Shown piece by piece: positions 53,826 to 64,000 of a stretch of 64,000 nt of DNA. The stretch is taken from assembly GCA_964059195.1 (NCBI GenBank), contig CAXKWD010000008.1, positions 47,968,502 to 48,032,501 of the forward strand, in the 5' to 3' direction. Source of the DNA: Ectobius pallidus. Lineage: Eukaryota > Arthropoda > Insecta > Blattodea > Ectobiidae. The notes below the pieces were generated by a model. The model ran no database searches and was not told the DNA's origin. It was given only the letters and a program-made list of their open reading frames with translations. Position numbers and translations under genes: made by a program. Numbering within the stretch: the stretch's first letter is position 1; every line of letters starts with the position of its first letter.

Positions 53826-54742
53826 GGCGCCGTTCATAATGGGGCGATATACGATATATTGCTAGGAAGTTTCAGACAGCGAGCGATAAATCAGCACGAC
53901 CTGGGCGATAAAAATTCCCTTTAGGCAGGCCTACAGGCTGAGGTAGATTTCGATGTGCTAAATCTCGCCTTATATGAGAGCTATCGAGGAACCAGTTATT
54001 GATTTGTAGAGTACTCATCAAGAGCTTTTCAACGATACTCCATAAGACGTGGTTTCAAAATTTTCGGATTTCCATCCCCCAACCAACCACCCCCACTCGT
54101 ACCCCCAAAACCCCCCGAATCGTTGGTGTCACTGTGAACTCCATAGGGAGTTCTCTGATTTATTCAAACAAAGTTTCCCTCTATACTTCATAGGGGCCGA
54201 GATATAAATTTTTCAAAATTTCTACCCCCTCCCCGACCCTCCCCTTGGGCCAATATTGCTCATTAACGAACTTGTCCGAACTATTAGTCCTAGAAATAAC
54301 ATAATAAAATTTGGTTCAAATATCTTCAGAATTACTGCTGCTATCGTGTAAAAATACATATATTTATATAATTTTTTTTTTTTTTTTGAACGGGCGGTGG
54401 TTTCGTACTTAGGGAGGCATAAAACGTAAAGATATGAAAGAATTTTTCGAAAGTCATGACATGGTATCGATTGCAATAGGTAGATTTTGCTTCGAAATCT
54501 ACCTAAAATGTGGTGGGAACACAATCTTCACTACTTCAGTTACAATATCGTAATATCGCTCAGGCGACCGGCATGTTGCACTTTGAGAGATATATCGCTT
54601 GCGATATGTTGCGGTATCGCGCGACCATGAACCTTTTTTATCGCCGCCCTTTAGATATCAAGTATCTGTCCATGCGTGTCGCGTATCGTATATCGCTCAT
54701 GATATATCACTTATCGCTTATCGCCTCAGTGTGAACGCTGCC
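53826..54742. mobile_element. TTA-flanked MITE with TATCGC subterminal repeats
   Basis: Ends GGCGCCGTTCATAATGGGGC and the complement of GGCAGCGTTCACACTGAGGC, each followed by GATA. TTA flanks both sides (53823-53825, 54743-54745), as for PIF/Harbinger-type elements. Words such as GCGATATA and TATCGCTTATCGCC recur near both ends. The interior contains the repeat block shared with 33530-34050. It splits the N-terminal linker of the LINE between KSKRL and RQYRES, which confirms its borders. Confidence 0.82.
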
Positions 54743-54882
54743 TTAGATTTCAAACTTAGTTTTTGTTTTAATGTGTCCAATACTTCAGTGATTTCTTGAT
54801 TCTCTGGGTCATATTCTGCATGTTTCCTTGTATTTTCTTTTATTCTATTAACTTCTTTCAAGACTCGTTTACTGCTATTTCC

Positions 54883-54885
<3 letters not shown>

Positions 54886-54917
<32 letters not shown>
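54886..54917. repeat. ATT microsatellite at the LINE 5' truncation point
   Basis: About ten ATT units immediately beyond the last recognisable LINE codons (ENTRKHAEYDPENQEITEVL upstream on the minus strand). Confidence 0.85.
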
Positions 54918-54918
<1 letters not shown>

Positions 54919-55099
54919 ATCAATTTATTGGTTCAATATAATAAACAAAAGGATATTAAATTTTTACTCTTCTATAAATGCAATTGCAATAATGCCTATT
55001 CCTATTCTGTGTCTTCAAGTGATGTCCATTCTTTCTCGCATGGAATTAAATCTGCTTATATGTATAAATATTATACCTAAACCTTAAAACCTGAAATAC

Positions 55100-57020
55100 G
55101 TACATGATAACAATAAAAAAGTACCCCAATCGGATATGAGTTCAACTCCCTCCATTGCTGAATCCTGGGGTGCCTCTTCACTATAATCACTGTTGGAAGA
55201 ACTACTGGAACAACTGGTTAATCTAACAACCAGAGGTTCAATGTCATTCTGCAGATGATCTACTTCCCACATATTGTCCTCTATATCTTCAGCATGTTTA
55301 CAGTAATTTGTCCACTGATCCTTGGTAACTGACAAAAAAGCATTTTCTATCAAAGGTTCCATTTCCTTCACCTTGAAATTAATGTTATGTGGCCAACATG
55401 CCCTTTTACTTGACTCCATACCAATTCGAAAGGGTTTAGTTCGCAATGGTATGGAGGCAGCCTAGTAACTATTACTCCCTGTTCTTCTGCGATCAAGTCT
55501 ACGACTGTACCATTGTACTGTTCTCGTACAGAATTTACAATATTAACTAATTCTCTTTTAAGGCAATCTTCTGAATATGGAATATTTTTTTATGTGAGCC
55601 TTCTTTGTATATCATCCTTGCGGGAGTTGGAACTGGGAATTGTTTCTTTTTTCTGTGATAGGATGTGTTGTCCACAACAACGACTGTTCCTGGTGGAATG
55701 TTGGGCAATAATTGACCTTTGAACCACTATTCAAACCTGACACTATCCATTTCGGTATGATAATCAGAAGAATTTTTTTTACCACGAAAATGTGCTTCGC
55801 TCCCTCTACAAGCCCCATCTTGCCACCGGCATGTAAGAAAACAAAGCGTGGTCCTCTAGCAGTAGGGCATTTAAGACCAGAGGACAATCCGGCTGAAAGA
55901 GTATCTTTTGGAGTTTTTATTGTTTTATCCTTCCAAACTTTTGACACACTGTGACCTACATTTACCCAACTTTCATCTAAATACACAATATTCTTTCCCT
56001 CTTTCCTTAATTCTTTCATTTTTCATAAATACAAATGTCGCCACAGTATAATCTCTCTATATATAAAAGGCTTTGTCCTGACTGACAGGAATCAACGTAG
56101 AGCCTAAACTATAACAGGTAGAGACTTGGAATTTTGACAGTACCTTCGTTTCATAATGTAGGTGCTCACTAAGAAAGGATTTTGAAAAATTCTGATTTTA
56201 AATGCCAAAAATCAAATGTTTTTGAAAATACTTAATCCCTTTTTACACAGAATTATCGAATCCGAATCACATTTGACATTAAAACATATTGTTGCCAGTT
56301 TGTCTCAGATGGGTTTGGAATTAAATTAAATGGAAGTTTGACAATATTACAGTTGGCTTTGTCTATTTTGTCATACCTTGGAAATTAAACTTTTGCGATC
56401 GCTTGAATGTTGTAAGCCGTAATATGGTCAAACATTGTTTTATTTGGACGAAACTCACTATACAGGGGTTTTCTGGACCAAGGAACTCGAATCTGAGGTC
56501 GCTTTTACCAGGCGATGCTATCTAATCGTGGTATGTAGTCCACGTGATTTAGGTGTTAGTAAATATAATGATTTATCTATTATGCTCTTAATTTTTAATT
56601 TTTAAAATAATTATCGTGGGCGAAGCCGCGGGCACATGCTAGTATGATATAATGGTAAATCTGTATCATCATTTACTGCTTTCATTACAAACATAATTGT
56701 AGGAGGCATGTTCTGAAACAGAAACCCATGAAATTTGCAGCATATAGCACTGAGTACAAATTCGTTATATTTTGCCTCCCTGCTGGTTTTGTATTTCAAC
56801 CCAGTTTGCCTTTTTTTTTCCACGGTGTGATGGGCCCTTCGTTGTTTTCCTTTTTTAATCTAAAGGATGTAATCCAACTGATGCCGGTAGCCTTACAAAG
56901 TTCGCTAACAATTATTGATTGACTCCGTCCAGGGTTATTTTCCTTCAAATACTCGAATACACTTAAAATTGTTTTTCTTTCACCACTTCTGATGGTTTCA
57001 CCTTTTTTCCTGTGATCCAT
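55100..57020 (-). pseudogene. Tc1/mariner-type DDE transposase pseudogene, split by a Helitron-like insert
   Basis: From ATG 57020 the minus strand reads MDHRKKGETIRSGERKTILS, VSELCKATGIS (helix-turn-helix), a frameshift, then MEKKRQTGLKYKTSREAKYN and NDDTDLPLYHT. After the insert: MKELRKEGKNIVYLDESWVN VGHSVSKVWKD (first catalytic Asp in YLDESW), GLKCPTARGPRFVFLHAGGK, then shifted RLPPYHCE-like coding and VKEMEPLIENAFLSVTKDQW, ENMWEVDHLQNDIEPLVVRL, ending in a serine-rich acidic tail. This is the insect IS630/Tc1-mariner transposase with an unusual acidic C-terminus. Several frameshifts make it inactive. No terminal repeats were found. Confidence 0.75.
56052..56642. mobile_element. Helitron-like non-autonomous element
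   Basis: Begins TCTCTCTATATATAAAAGGC and ends GGCGAAGCCGCGGGCACATG CTAG. It has the 5'-TC...CTAG-3' form and GC-rich pre-terminal sequence of Helitrons, and is inserted precisely between A (56051) and T (56643) without duplication. 591 bp, non-coding. It splits the transposase pseudogene between PLYHT and the KMKELRK segment. Confidence 0.72.
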
Positions 57021-57403
57021 TGTGCTCTTTGAACACTTACACTTTTAATGCACATGGGTATTCACAGGATAGAGCGCTTTTGATATCACTTAACATTCGA
57101 GGTCACTGACAAACCGGACCTGAAAACATCCACTGAGGTGATGGACTATTGCCACCTCAAAATATCATGCTCACGAAATGATATGTTCAAGAAAGCCTTA
57201 TTTCTGCGCCATGTTAATTTAATATGCTGTGAAAGCATTCTTCATGAATGTATCCTCTATCTAACGTTTGAGCTGTGAAGTTGATGTTATTAAAATAAGT
57301 TGACAAATACATTCATAATTGTGCTTTATGGTAAATAAACTTGCGTATCTGCAGGAAAAAATGCTTTGCTACCCACCTAATTAGTGCGTAGGGTAATAAC
57401 TTG
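57021..57403. other. ATR intron, no feature
   Basis: Probably the 5' flank of the transposase pseudogene. No inverted ends recognised. Confidence 0.4.
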
Positions 57404-57887
57404 TAAGGTAGAGAGGTATCTGGCCAAATATGGGGGAATAAATGATAAATTACTATAAACGCTTACACAGACTGTTAATGAATAACACAGAAATATTTTA
57501 CCCATGTATAGAGGGGTCATAGACAAGCAATTGACTCTCAAATATAAAAACAATGAAATTCATTCATTTGATGTCATTAATTTTAGTTGATTAATAGCTC
57601 TGAATATAATAGTCATAATGTGCTATGTGTAACAGCATTGAATAATAAGGTAGAGAGGTATCTGGCCAAATATGGGGGAATAAATGATAAATTACTTTAA
57701 ACGCTTACACAGAGTGTTAATGAATAACACAGAAATATTTTACCCATGTATAGAGGGGTCATAGACAAGCAATTGACTCTCAAATATAAAAACAATGAAA
57801 TTCATTCATTTGATGTCATTAATTTCAGTTGATTAATAGCTCTGAATATAATAGTCATAATGTGCTATGTGTAACAGCATTGAATAA
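57404..57887. repeat. 242 bp tandem duplication
   Basis: Copies 57404-57645 and 57646-57887 share TAAGGTAGAGAGGTATCTGG through AGCATTGAATAA. By eye only about three single-base differences (ACTATAAAC/ACTTTAAAC, CAGACTG/CAGAGTG, TTTTAG/TTTCAG). Non-coding. Confidence 0.92.
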
Positions 57888-59294
57888 TTTATACATGGTG
57901 GTGATTACTTCAAGGAATTAAACTCTGCTGCAATACCTGGCAAAGCTTTATTTATTCACTGAATGAAAATAAAATGTTACAACTCAAAAAGTTATCTGAA
58001 GAGAAAGAAACTTACAGCTAGCCGGACCCCTACAATATGTCACTTTTCCACAATATCGCGCGCTGTTCACCTGAGAAAGAAACTGAGGATAAATGGCTAA
58101 TATTGTTTGGGGGACTTTTGAATGATAATGAAAAATAATTTCACACTTTCTTTACAACTTTGTCGCTTGAAGTTTTTGTGTAGACTAATAGAATGAAATT
58201 TAGCCAGCGACGACATTTTCCAGTGCAAAATCTAAAAATACTCTCACCTTATCTGAAACGTTATTTTTTTTTTGTAAACAACATTTTTAAAATATTGGTA
58301 AATTTTTTAAATCACCATAAGGACAAACGAATAACTGAGATTTTTTTCATCGCAACTGTTGCAAATTTTTTACGTTTTAACGTTTGAAAAGAAAAATATT
58401 TTAATATTTTTGTTTAATGAAAAAAATCCAATTTTTATTATTCAAACAAAAATCAACGAAAATATAGGATTTTCGTGTCTACCATCATATCTTCATAAAA
58501 TTTTATACAGAAATGCATATTCCTATTTCACTCTGGTCATATTCTGAAAACAGACCAATCTAGCAACATAGCGCCCATGCGCGATTCTCCCATATGAATA
58601 ACATGGCCATAAGAGCCCATTGTGCCTTCACGATGTGAAAACCAGTATAGACTTTGACCATCACACTGTTCCGTAACTTGTATATCATCTTCTGATCCAG
58701 ACATGTCCTATTATTTTATTTACAACTAAATTTAAAAACACACTGAGATTTACTTTAACTTCAGTTTAAAAGAAGGCTAGAGTAATCTGCCTTGCACCTG
58801 GTCAAGAATGAACTAAACTGTTTTTATAGCTAATGTTAATGACATTAACTTGGGGAGAGTGCTTGAGTTGTATAAAAACAACTTATTCATGCTGCATCCA
58901 TCGTGTTTTGAAATAACCTCTCATGTTTCACATCATCTACATCCTGCATAAGTCGAGTTATGAGAAATCTAACTTCACAGTAGGATGGAGAGGGTCAGAG
59001 TTGAACCGATTTTATGTGTAACTTAATTTTTTTTAAATTTACCATTATTTTATCGACTTTTGAAAAAATGCTCCTCAATTATACCTAATAACCACAATTT
59101 GTGAAGCTGTCACTCACAAAAACTAGGTATCTCTATGGTTTACCAATCATGAAACTATCAAGACACTGAGATTGCTGACCTTGGGCACATGTGATACAAT
59201 AGCCCTGTGAATCAACTGCCAACTGGCACTGTGTCCTCATAAATGGATTGCTTTGCACAAAACAAATGTACATTAACAGATTTCTTATACACAC
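57888..59294. other. ATR intron, no gene recognised
   Basis: AT-rich, including a stretch (58190-58550) with long T and A runs. Frames of 60-64 codons on the plus strand have no motif. Nothing supported. Confidence 0.45.
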
Positions 59295-59592
59295 CTGTAA
59301 CTTAAGCAACCTCCAGCAAGTACGCACACCATTTTTGCTGCAATGCTACTGAGTGCTCGTTCTAATGTTCTATCACCACTGCTCATATCGAATAAAAGAT
59401 TCAAAAAATCTTCAAAGATTTTTATTGGTTTAATAATCTTTTCTTGTACTAAGATTGGTAAGCTATTTAGAGCATCTATAATCAATTCAGGATCGTCTTT
59501 GCAGTATTTCAACAGATCCCACACCACTGAACTTTCTTCCAAGTGTGGTAAATATAGAAGATGGTTGATAGTTATTTTCTTGAACACATTTT
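59295..59592 (-). CDS. ATR: ATR kinase, HEAT-repeat exon (most 5' in window)
   Basis: A 298 bp exon between acceptor TTTTTTTTCCAG/AAA and donor TTACAG/GTGTGT. It begins with two bases of a split codon and ends with AG of an Arg codon completed by the exon at 36824-37351. The peptide includes NVFKKITINHLLYLPHLEES SVVWDLLKYCKDDPELIIDA LNSLPILVQEKIIKPIKIFE, FLNLLFDMSSGDRTLERALS and AAKMVCVLAGGCLSYR. It is helical, HEAT-like, with no stop. Identity as ATR is by phase, strand, and order relative to the clear UME exons; similarity alone would not be decisive. The upstream exon is outside the window. Confidence 0.75.
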
Positions 59593-59629
59593 CTGGAAAA
59601 AAAAATACATACATATAAAAAAAAATGGA

Positions 59630-60190
59630 TTAGGATTACACGGGAAAATCAAAACTGTTTTATTTGGAACATTTAGACACACCTTCCAGCTGCTTCACTA
59701 CATAGTCGCCACTTCGATTGAAACATCTGTCGTAGTGTGGTACCAACTTTCCAATACACTCTTCATAAAAGGTTGCCACCAGCGTATTGAGATAGGTCTC
59801 CAGGCCATCTTGAAGTCCTTTGTTGGAGTGGAGCGCTGTCATCCCAGATCTTGGGTTTGTTCAGGAAATTTGTGTGCATCCATTGTTTGGATTGTCGTAA
59901 CAAATCCACATTTCATCCTCTGTCACGATGGATTTCAAAAACTCGTACCTGTGCCAAGTGACTTTCATCTTTTCCGGCAGCTGAAGAAAGATCTGGGAGG
60001 ACAGCACTTCCACACCAACGAAGAACTTCAAAACACTTCAAAATGCCATGAAGACCCTTCTTAATACGCTGGCGGCAAGCTTCTATGAAGAGTGTATTGG
60101 AAAGTTGGTACCACACTACGACAAATGTCTCAATCATAGTGGCGACTGTGTAGAGAAGTATAAACAGTTTCAATTTTCACTGTGGTTTTG
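59630..60190. mobile_element. Inverted pair of mariner transposase 3' fragments
   Basis: The minus strand at 59842-59660 encodes a mariner C-terminus (TYLNTLVATFYEECIGKLVP HYDRCFNRSGDYVVKQLEG). The plus strand at 59965-60170 encodes PSDFHLFRQLKKDLGGQHFH TNEELQN and then the same C-terminal words broken by stops (KSVLESWYHTT). About 130 bp of the two are reverse complements, and the extremities (GAAAATCAAAACTGTTT and complement of AAACAGTTTCAATTTTC) are inverted. It lies only about 40 bp from the ATR exon acceptor. Deleted and inactive. Confidence 0.72.
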
Positions 60191-61768
60191 CCCCATCGGA
60201 GGTTGAAAAAAAATAGCCCTGTAATTACATGTATACAGTGAGGTACTTACATTTGAATTATGAGCAGAAGACTCTGAAGTTAAATATTTATTGAGGTAAA
60301 ATGGGGAATTGGGCCTGTGAGGTTTGAGCAATAGGCTCTGTAATTTTGTGTTTGTATGGTGCCTTAGCCACGGTGAGAAAGTGTTTACCACCCATACTTT
60401 ATAGGGAGCTAATTTTGATGGGAGTCTAAGTTAAAATTTCTGATGAAGTTAAAATTAATAAGAAGGGTTTAACAATTGAAGAGAGGTAAAGGTAAACTGA
60501 AGTGGTAGGTTAACATCTAGTGTAGACCTAAATGGGTCTGAAATATAATGACATAGAGGGAGGTAAGCGTAAGAAGCTTGAAAGTAGTTCTTGAGGAAAC
60601 AGAATGTTTAGAAAGAAAAAAGAAAATTAACAAAACATAAAAGAGGAAAAGGAAGAAAATTAATTCAGAATCATTGTTAAATTTCTATCCTAGTGGAAAT
60701 TAATGCAGAGTGATAGGAGGGTAGGCAAGAGAACATTGACACTCGTAAGATAAATTCATGCAATGGAAATTATAGAAATTTTTTAGTGGGAAATATGGGA
60801 GTAATAACAGAGATAGTTGGTCAGAAACTACAGAGGAGAGATAGGTGTGTAATGTTGATTATTAAAGAATAACCAGAATTTTATATAACAGAAGGATAAC
60901 AAAGAATAAAAACGGAATTAGTGAATAAATGTAAATTACATAGAGGAAATGTATTTAAAGAGTGAAAGAGGAAAAATAGTAATTTTCGTAGAAAGGTAAA
61001 AGAAAAAAGAAAAAAATTATTCATAGGTGAAATGGGAGGTGAAATTAGTAATTGATCATAATGTGTGTATAGGAAGTGCACATAAAAGTTTTAAGCAGCA
61101 GAAACTATTATTTATTCATTTTGAGAATGCAAGTGCATATAAACATTAAGTTTGTATCATTCCACCCTTAACGGTATCTGATTGGTCATGTGTTACATTG
61201 GTCATCTCCTTCCTGCAGCCAACGAAAAATTTCTAGTAGGCCATGTCTCCTTCATAATAATCTATCCTAAGGGCTACTCTCAGCTGTCATATGTGTTAAA
61301 AACAAAGACATGTTTATTACATATTTCATTGTTCAAGCTGAAAATGAGTGCTACATGAATAGTTTTATATGCAGAAGGCATATTACTGTGAAGTAATTAG
61401 GTCTACTTACATTAATCGAAGTTCTCCGGCAGTGGCGTAACTCTCAAATCAGAATCATCTACATCATCTCCAAAATACAATATCATCACGATCTACTAGA
61501 ACATTAACCTCACTTCTTCTCACATATTATTTCATTCCAACGTCCAACAGTAAGTTATAAAATGTTGTTCTTTTAAAATTAGGTAGGTCGGAGTCCTCAT
61601 GAAGTGTATCCACAGTTGGAGGTATGTTATCAAAAAAGGATTTATGAATTTTTGCTCAAATAGCACTTTTCACAAAGTTATCAATGTTATCTAAAACACT
61701 ACGTGGCTTTTGAGCTGTTCTTGGAGGAGTTTTCACTACACCAGGGTCTCTATGTTCACTATTATGCT
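60191..61768. other. ATR intron, purine-rich in part
   Basis: 60420-61080 is strongly purine-rich on the plus strand (GAGGTAAAGG, GAAAGAAAAAAGAAAA), pyrimidine-rich in the ATR transcript. No coding or mobile-element structure is recognised. Confidence 0.45.
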
Positions 61769-62632
61769 CACACTTTATCTTGAGCCAAAAAAATGCGGGG
61801 GTGAGGGGAGCTGATATTGCAAGCAGTATAAGAGATTGACTATTGCAGAAGGCGGTGAGTTGAAATTGACGTTGTTTCTGAAGGGTTGCCAATTACCAGA
61901 AAATATAACGTGTGTAGTTTTATGCTGGGTCACAATGGAACTAACTGTAAACTGTAGCACTTTCAACTCTCGTTACCAAACTAAAGATTTTATATTGATT
62001 CAGATATTATAGTAGAATATATCGCTGGAGAAATGAATAAAGTAATATATTTAGGCCTATTTAGACAATTTCTCTCTCGGTCTTCAGAATATAGAAAATC
62101 GTTTAAAAGTCGTAGCATTGTACATGTAGGCCTACTTGAATACGCACTTTCACATGCCTGAATTGAAGTAATTTAACTAAATGCCTTTCGCGAAAGTTTG
62201 TAGGTAATTAATACAACACAATTCATACAACGAAATAATAAAACTTTACTTGTTCTTTTCTCCGACAGATTTAGCTTGAAACACATTAAATTGTTTTTCC
62301 TTCCATTTCATTTATTTGGTTCATTATTTCGCTGATTTCCGATACTTCTTGGTTTAAAGAATCTTTATTTTTAACTTCGTTGTCACTTATATCGACCATT
62401 TCCACAACACCAGTACTGTTCTTCTAATATCCCTGGATTTATTCTGTCATTTTCAGAATAATATGATGTAAACAAATAAAAAAAATTGACGGTAGCTCAA
62501 GAATGCCTCAACGGGAAGTTTTTGGGTATGGCAATACTGGGGACGGGTCGCAATCTTCATTTTTTCGAGCGAGACCTTCTTTATATGGACGGTTTTCAGC
62601 ATTATGGAGTGTGAAGCTCAAGATAAAGTGTG
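61769..62632. mobile_element. Non-autonomous TIR element, copy 2 (empty site)
   Basis: Ends CACACTTTATCTTGAGCC and GAAGCTCAAGATAAAGTGTG. Collinear with the outer parts of 13166-15810 but without its 1.8 kb nested element. Shared internal words include TCTTCAGAATATAGAA, TCTGTCATTTTCAGAATAAT and GGGTATGGCAATACTGGG. 864 bp, non-coding. Confidence 0.78.
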
Positions 62633-64000
62633 CGAATAATACACACTTTTCAGACACTTCTGGTAGATATACAAGTGAAATGCGATGTAAATTTTACAAT
62701 GTCCTCTATTGCAAGTGTTGGATATTTTTTTTAAGTCCACAAACACATTCAATATTATTTCCTTTTGTCCACTTCGCAAAGACTTATCTCTCTTATTTTT
62801 AATTATGCCACTTGGAACCAGGTTGAATTTCGGTCATTATGTTTAATACTTCTTGCAGACTGGGTTATAAATTATAAATGGCATGTTTCGCCGTTCATTG
62901 AAGTTTGTATGTTTTCACTATTCACAACAATGACTCGCAGCGATTGCCATGTTTCACAATACATTGAAACATTTGTAATAAGTTGATATTGTTATCTTAA
63001 TAACTTTGTCATATATTATGAGCTTTTACTGTTGTAAAAATCAAATCTAATAAGTTACCGCATTATATTGTCTTGTAGCATGATGTGTGCTGTGGTTCAA
63101 ATCACATACATATGCTTACATGATGGACTTGTATTCTCAAAATGAATAGATATTAATATATATATATATATTTTTTTTTTTTTGAGTTTACAGACTATGT
63201 GCATCAATGTAAAAGGAGACAGGACTTCTGGACAAGAAACAATAGAACAGTTAAGAAGAATGAAGGAGACATCTGACTGAAGATATTATTATTATTATTA
63301 TTCTTATTCTTTTCAGTTGTAGAAAGGTTGAACTATGCTTTTCCTCTCTATTAGACTCACATTTATACTAGTAAATATTATAAATAAATTTTAACAGATG
63401 CATATCCCTGTGTGGGATGCGCCGATCAAGTCCAGCTTATATCCTGCCAAAAAGCTGTTGCAGTGCACAAAAACCTTCGCGTGTCAAGAAAGAATCAAAA
63501 TAGTTAAGTAGAAGTTGTACTAGTCAGGCTTTGACAATGGAGAGTGACGTTAACATTATCTAAGAAAACGCTGGTGAGATGAGGATTTAGTGTTTAGGAT
63601 TTTATATTTAATGAAACAATGTACATAAATGAATAAAGGGATAATGGGGAATAATAAAGATATCAGGGTTTGTAATTATTGTTTATATCTACCTACATGT
63701 GCTGTCATTCCCACATCGTCCACTCTGTTGGGAAGAGCTAGCCTACCTACAGTGTCATAACAGGAAGAGAATTATGCAGATCGCCATTCAGAAGTCCGGG
63801 GAAACTGCAGCTGAGGTATGTAACAGCTACAAATGGAGTCATAAGTGTAAAAGGCCCATGTACGTATTACATTAAAAATGGTATTATAAGCAGGGCGATC
63901 ATACAGATGGCGAAGATGAACACCACAAATTGGTGTCAGAAATTTTGGGATGATAGAACTCGATCCGATGTCATAGGTCATTGCCAATGTTGCAGGGGGA
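62633..64000. other. ATR intron or upstream region, no gene recognised
   Basis: Simple repeats at 63158-63184 (TA then T run) and 63286-63306 (ATT). A 71-codon minus frame at 63772-63987 has no motif and does not fit the phase required for the preceding ATR exon. Nothing else supported. Confidence 0.4.

Larger units (their letters stand above)
46560..54885 (-). mobile_element. R4/Dong-like LINE, 5'-truncated, with three nested insertions
   Basis: Minus-strand coding pieces, once the insertions are ignored, give a collinear retrotransposon: an N-terminal linker (54870-54746, then 53822-53470), reverse transcriptase (53470-50900), a CCHC-like finger (about 50490), a restriction-like endonuclease (47170-46830) and a C-terminal tail with stop at 46567. 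The inserts are a MITE (53826-54742), a tRNA-like array (52667-53455) and a foldback element (47177-50399). A 586 bp tandem duplication lies in the reverse transcriptase. An ATT microsatellite sits at the 5' truncation point (54886-54917) and another within the last coding segment (46789-46819). Confidence 0.8.
5512..59294 (-). other. ATR: ATR gene body within the window: five introns between six exons
   Basis: The visible exons in transcript order are 59592-59295, 37351-36824, 26379-26208, 18845-18600, 16005-15886 and 5511-5383. Junction phases agree at every step (AG/G, AC/T, then 0, 0, 0), so no exon is required between them. Introns are about 21.9, 10.4, 9.4, 2.6 and 10.4 kb. The gene continues beyond both window ends: the first exon here starts in mid codon and the last has an open donor. 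Every mobile element from 5.8 kb to 59.3 kb is therefore intronic and would be transcribed with ATR. Confidence 0.88.

Noticed and set aside
63772..63987. Minus-strand frame as a further upstream ATR exon
   Set aside because: No acceptor and donor pair with the required phase (one leftover base) and no helical-repeat character.

Overview
The window looks like a piece of a large, AT-rich insect nuclear genome. The best guess is a hemimetabolous insect such as a cockroach, termite or other polyneopteran; this is inferred from very long introns, dense and varied transposons and tRNA-derived SINEs, and no species marker was seen. One host gene is supported: a minus-strand orthologue of the checkpoint kinase ATR (mei-41 in Drosophila). 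Six consecutive coding exons are visible (59295-59592, 36824-37351, 26208-26379, 18600-18845, 15886-16005, 5383-5511). All have GT/AG borders and compatible phases. Together they encode about 497 residues of the HEAT-repeat/UME part of the protein. The gene runs off both ends, and the FAT and kinase domains would lie beyond position 1.

Nearly everything else is intronic mobile DNA, much of it nested. From left to right: a fragment of an arthropod mobile-element protein (1-713); a convergent pair of element genes, P2X7-like and transposase-like, split by a MITE (1899-4280); a hAT element with a second TIR element inside its transposase (5790-9318); a 5'-truncated LINE with a 714-codon ORF (about 10480-12870); a TIR element with another nested in it (13166-15810), whose empty relative is at 61769-62632; a SINE (17372-17688) abutting a pogo-like MITE (17700-18464); a long-TIR element (19320-20663); a minus-strand LINE carrying a sense-opposed RTE-type LINE in its 3' UTR (21246-26104); a mariner/Tc1-like remnant; a TTA-flanked MITE; a 4.27 kb satellite-rich hAT-type element (30295-34561); a mariner deletion derivative (36176-36764); a doubled foldback hAT-type element (38390-39831); a LINE tail split by the second SINE copy (40005-40605); and a hAT in a hAT (40730-43566).

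The most complex locus is 46.5-54.9 kb. An R4/Dong-like LINE on the minus strand has been interrupted three times and partly tandem-duplicated. The inserts are (i) a 3.2 kb foldback element with arms of about 0.85 kb, carrying a decayed, intron-containing gene with a PIN/XPG-like nuclease fold and a C-terminal cysteine-rich CXC domain; (ii) a 789 bp insert with three tRNA-like units, the last inverted, between 13 bp target-site duplications; and (iii) a TTA-flanked MITE. To the right are a mariner-type transposase pseudogene split by a Helitron-like insert (55.1-57.0 kb), a 242 bp tandem duplication, and an inverted pair of mariner fragments about 40 bp from an ATR splice acceptor.

The only genes likely to act for the host are the ATR exons. 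The element genes are mostly broken, although the 714-codon reverse transcriptase ORF is open and the RTE element has only one visible frameshift. Family names rest on recognition of motifs without a database search.
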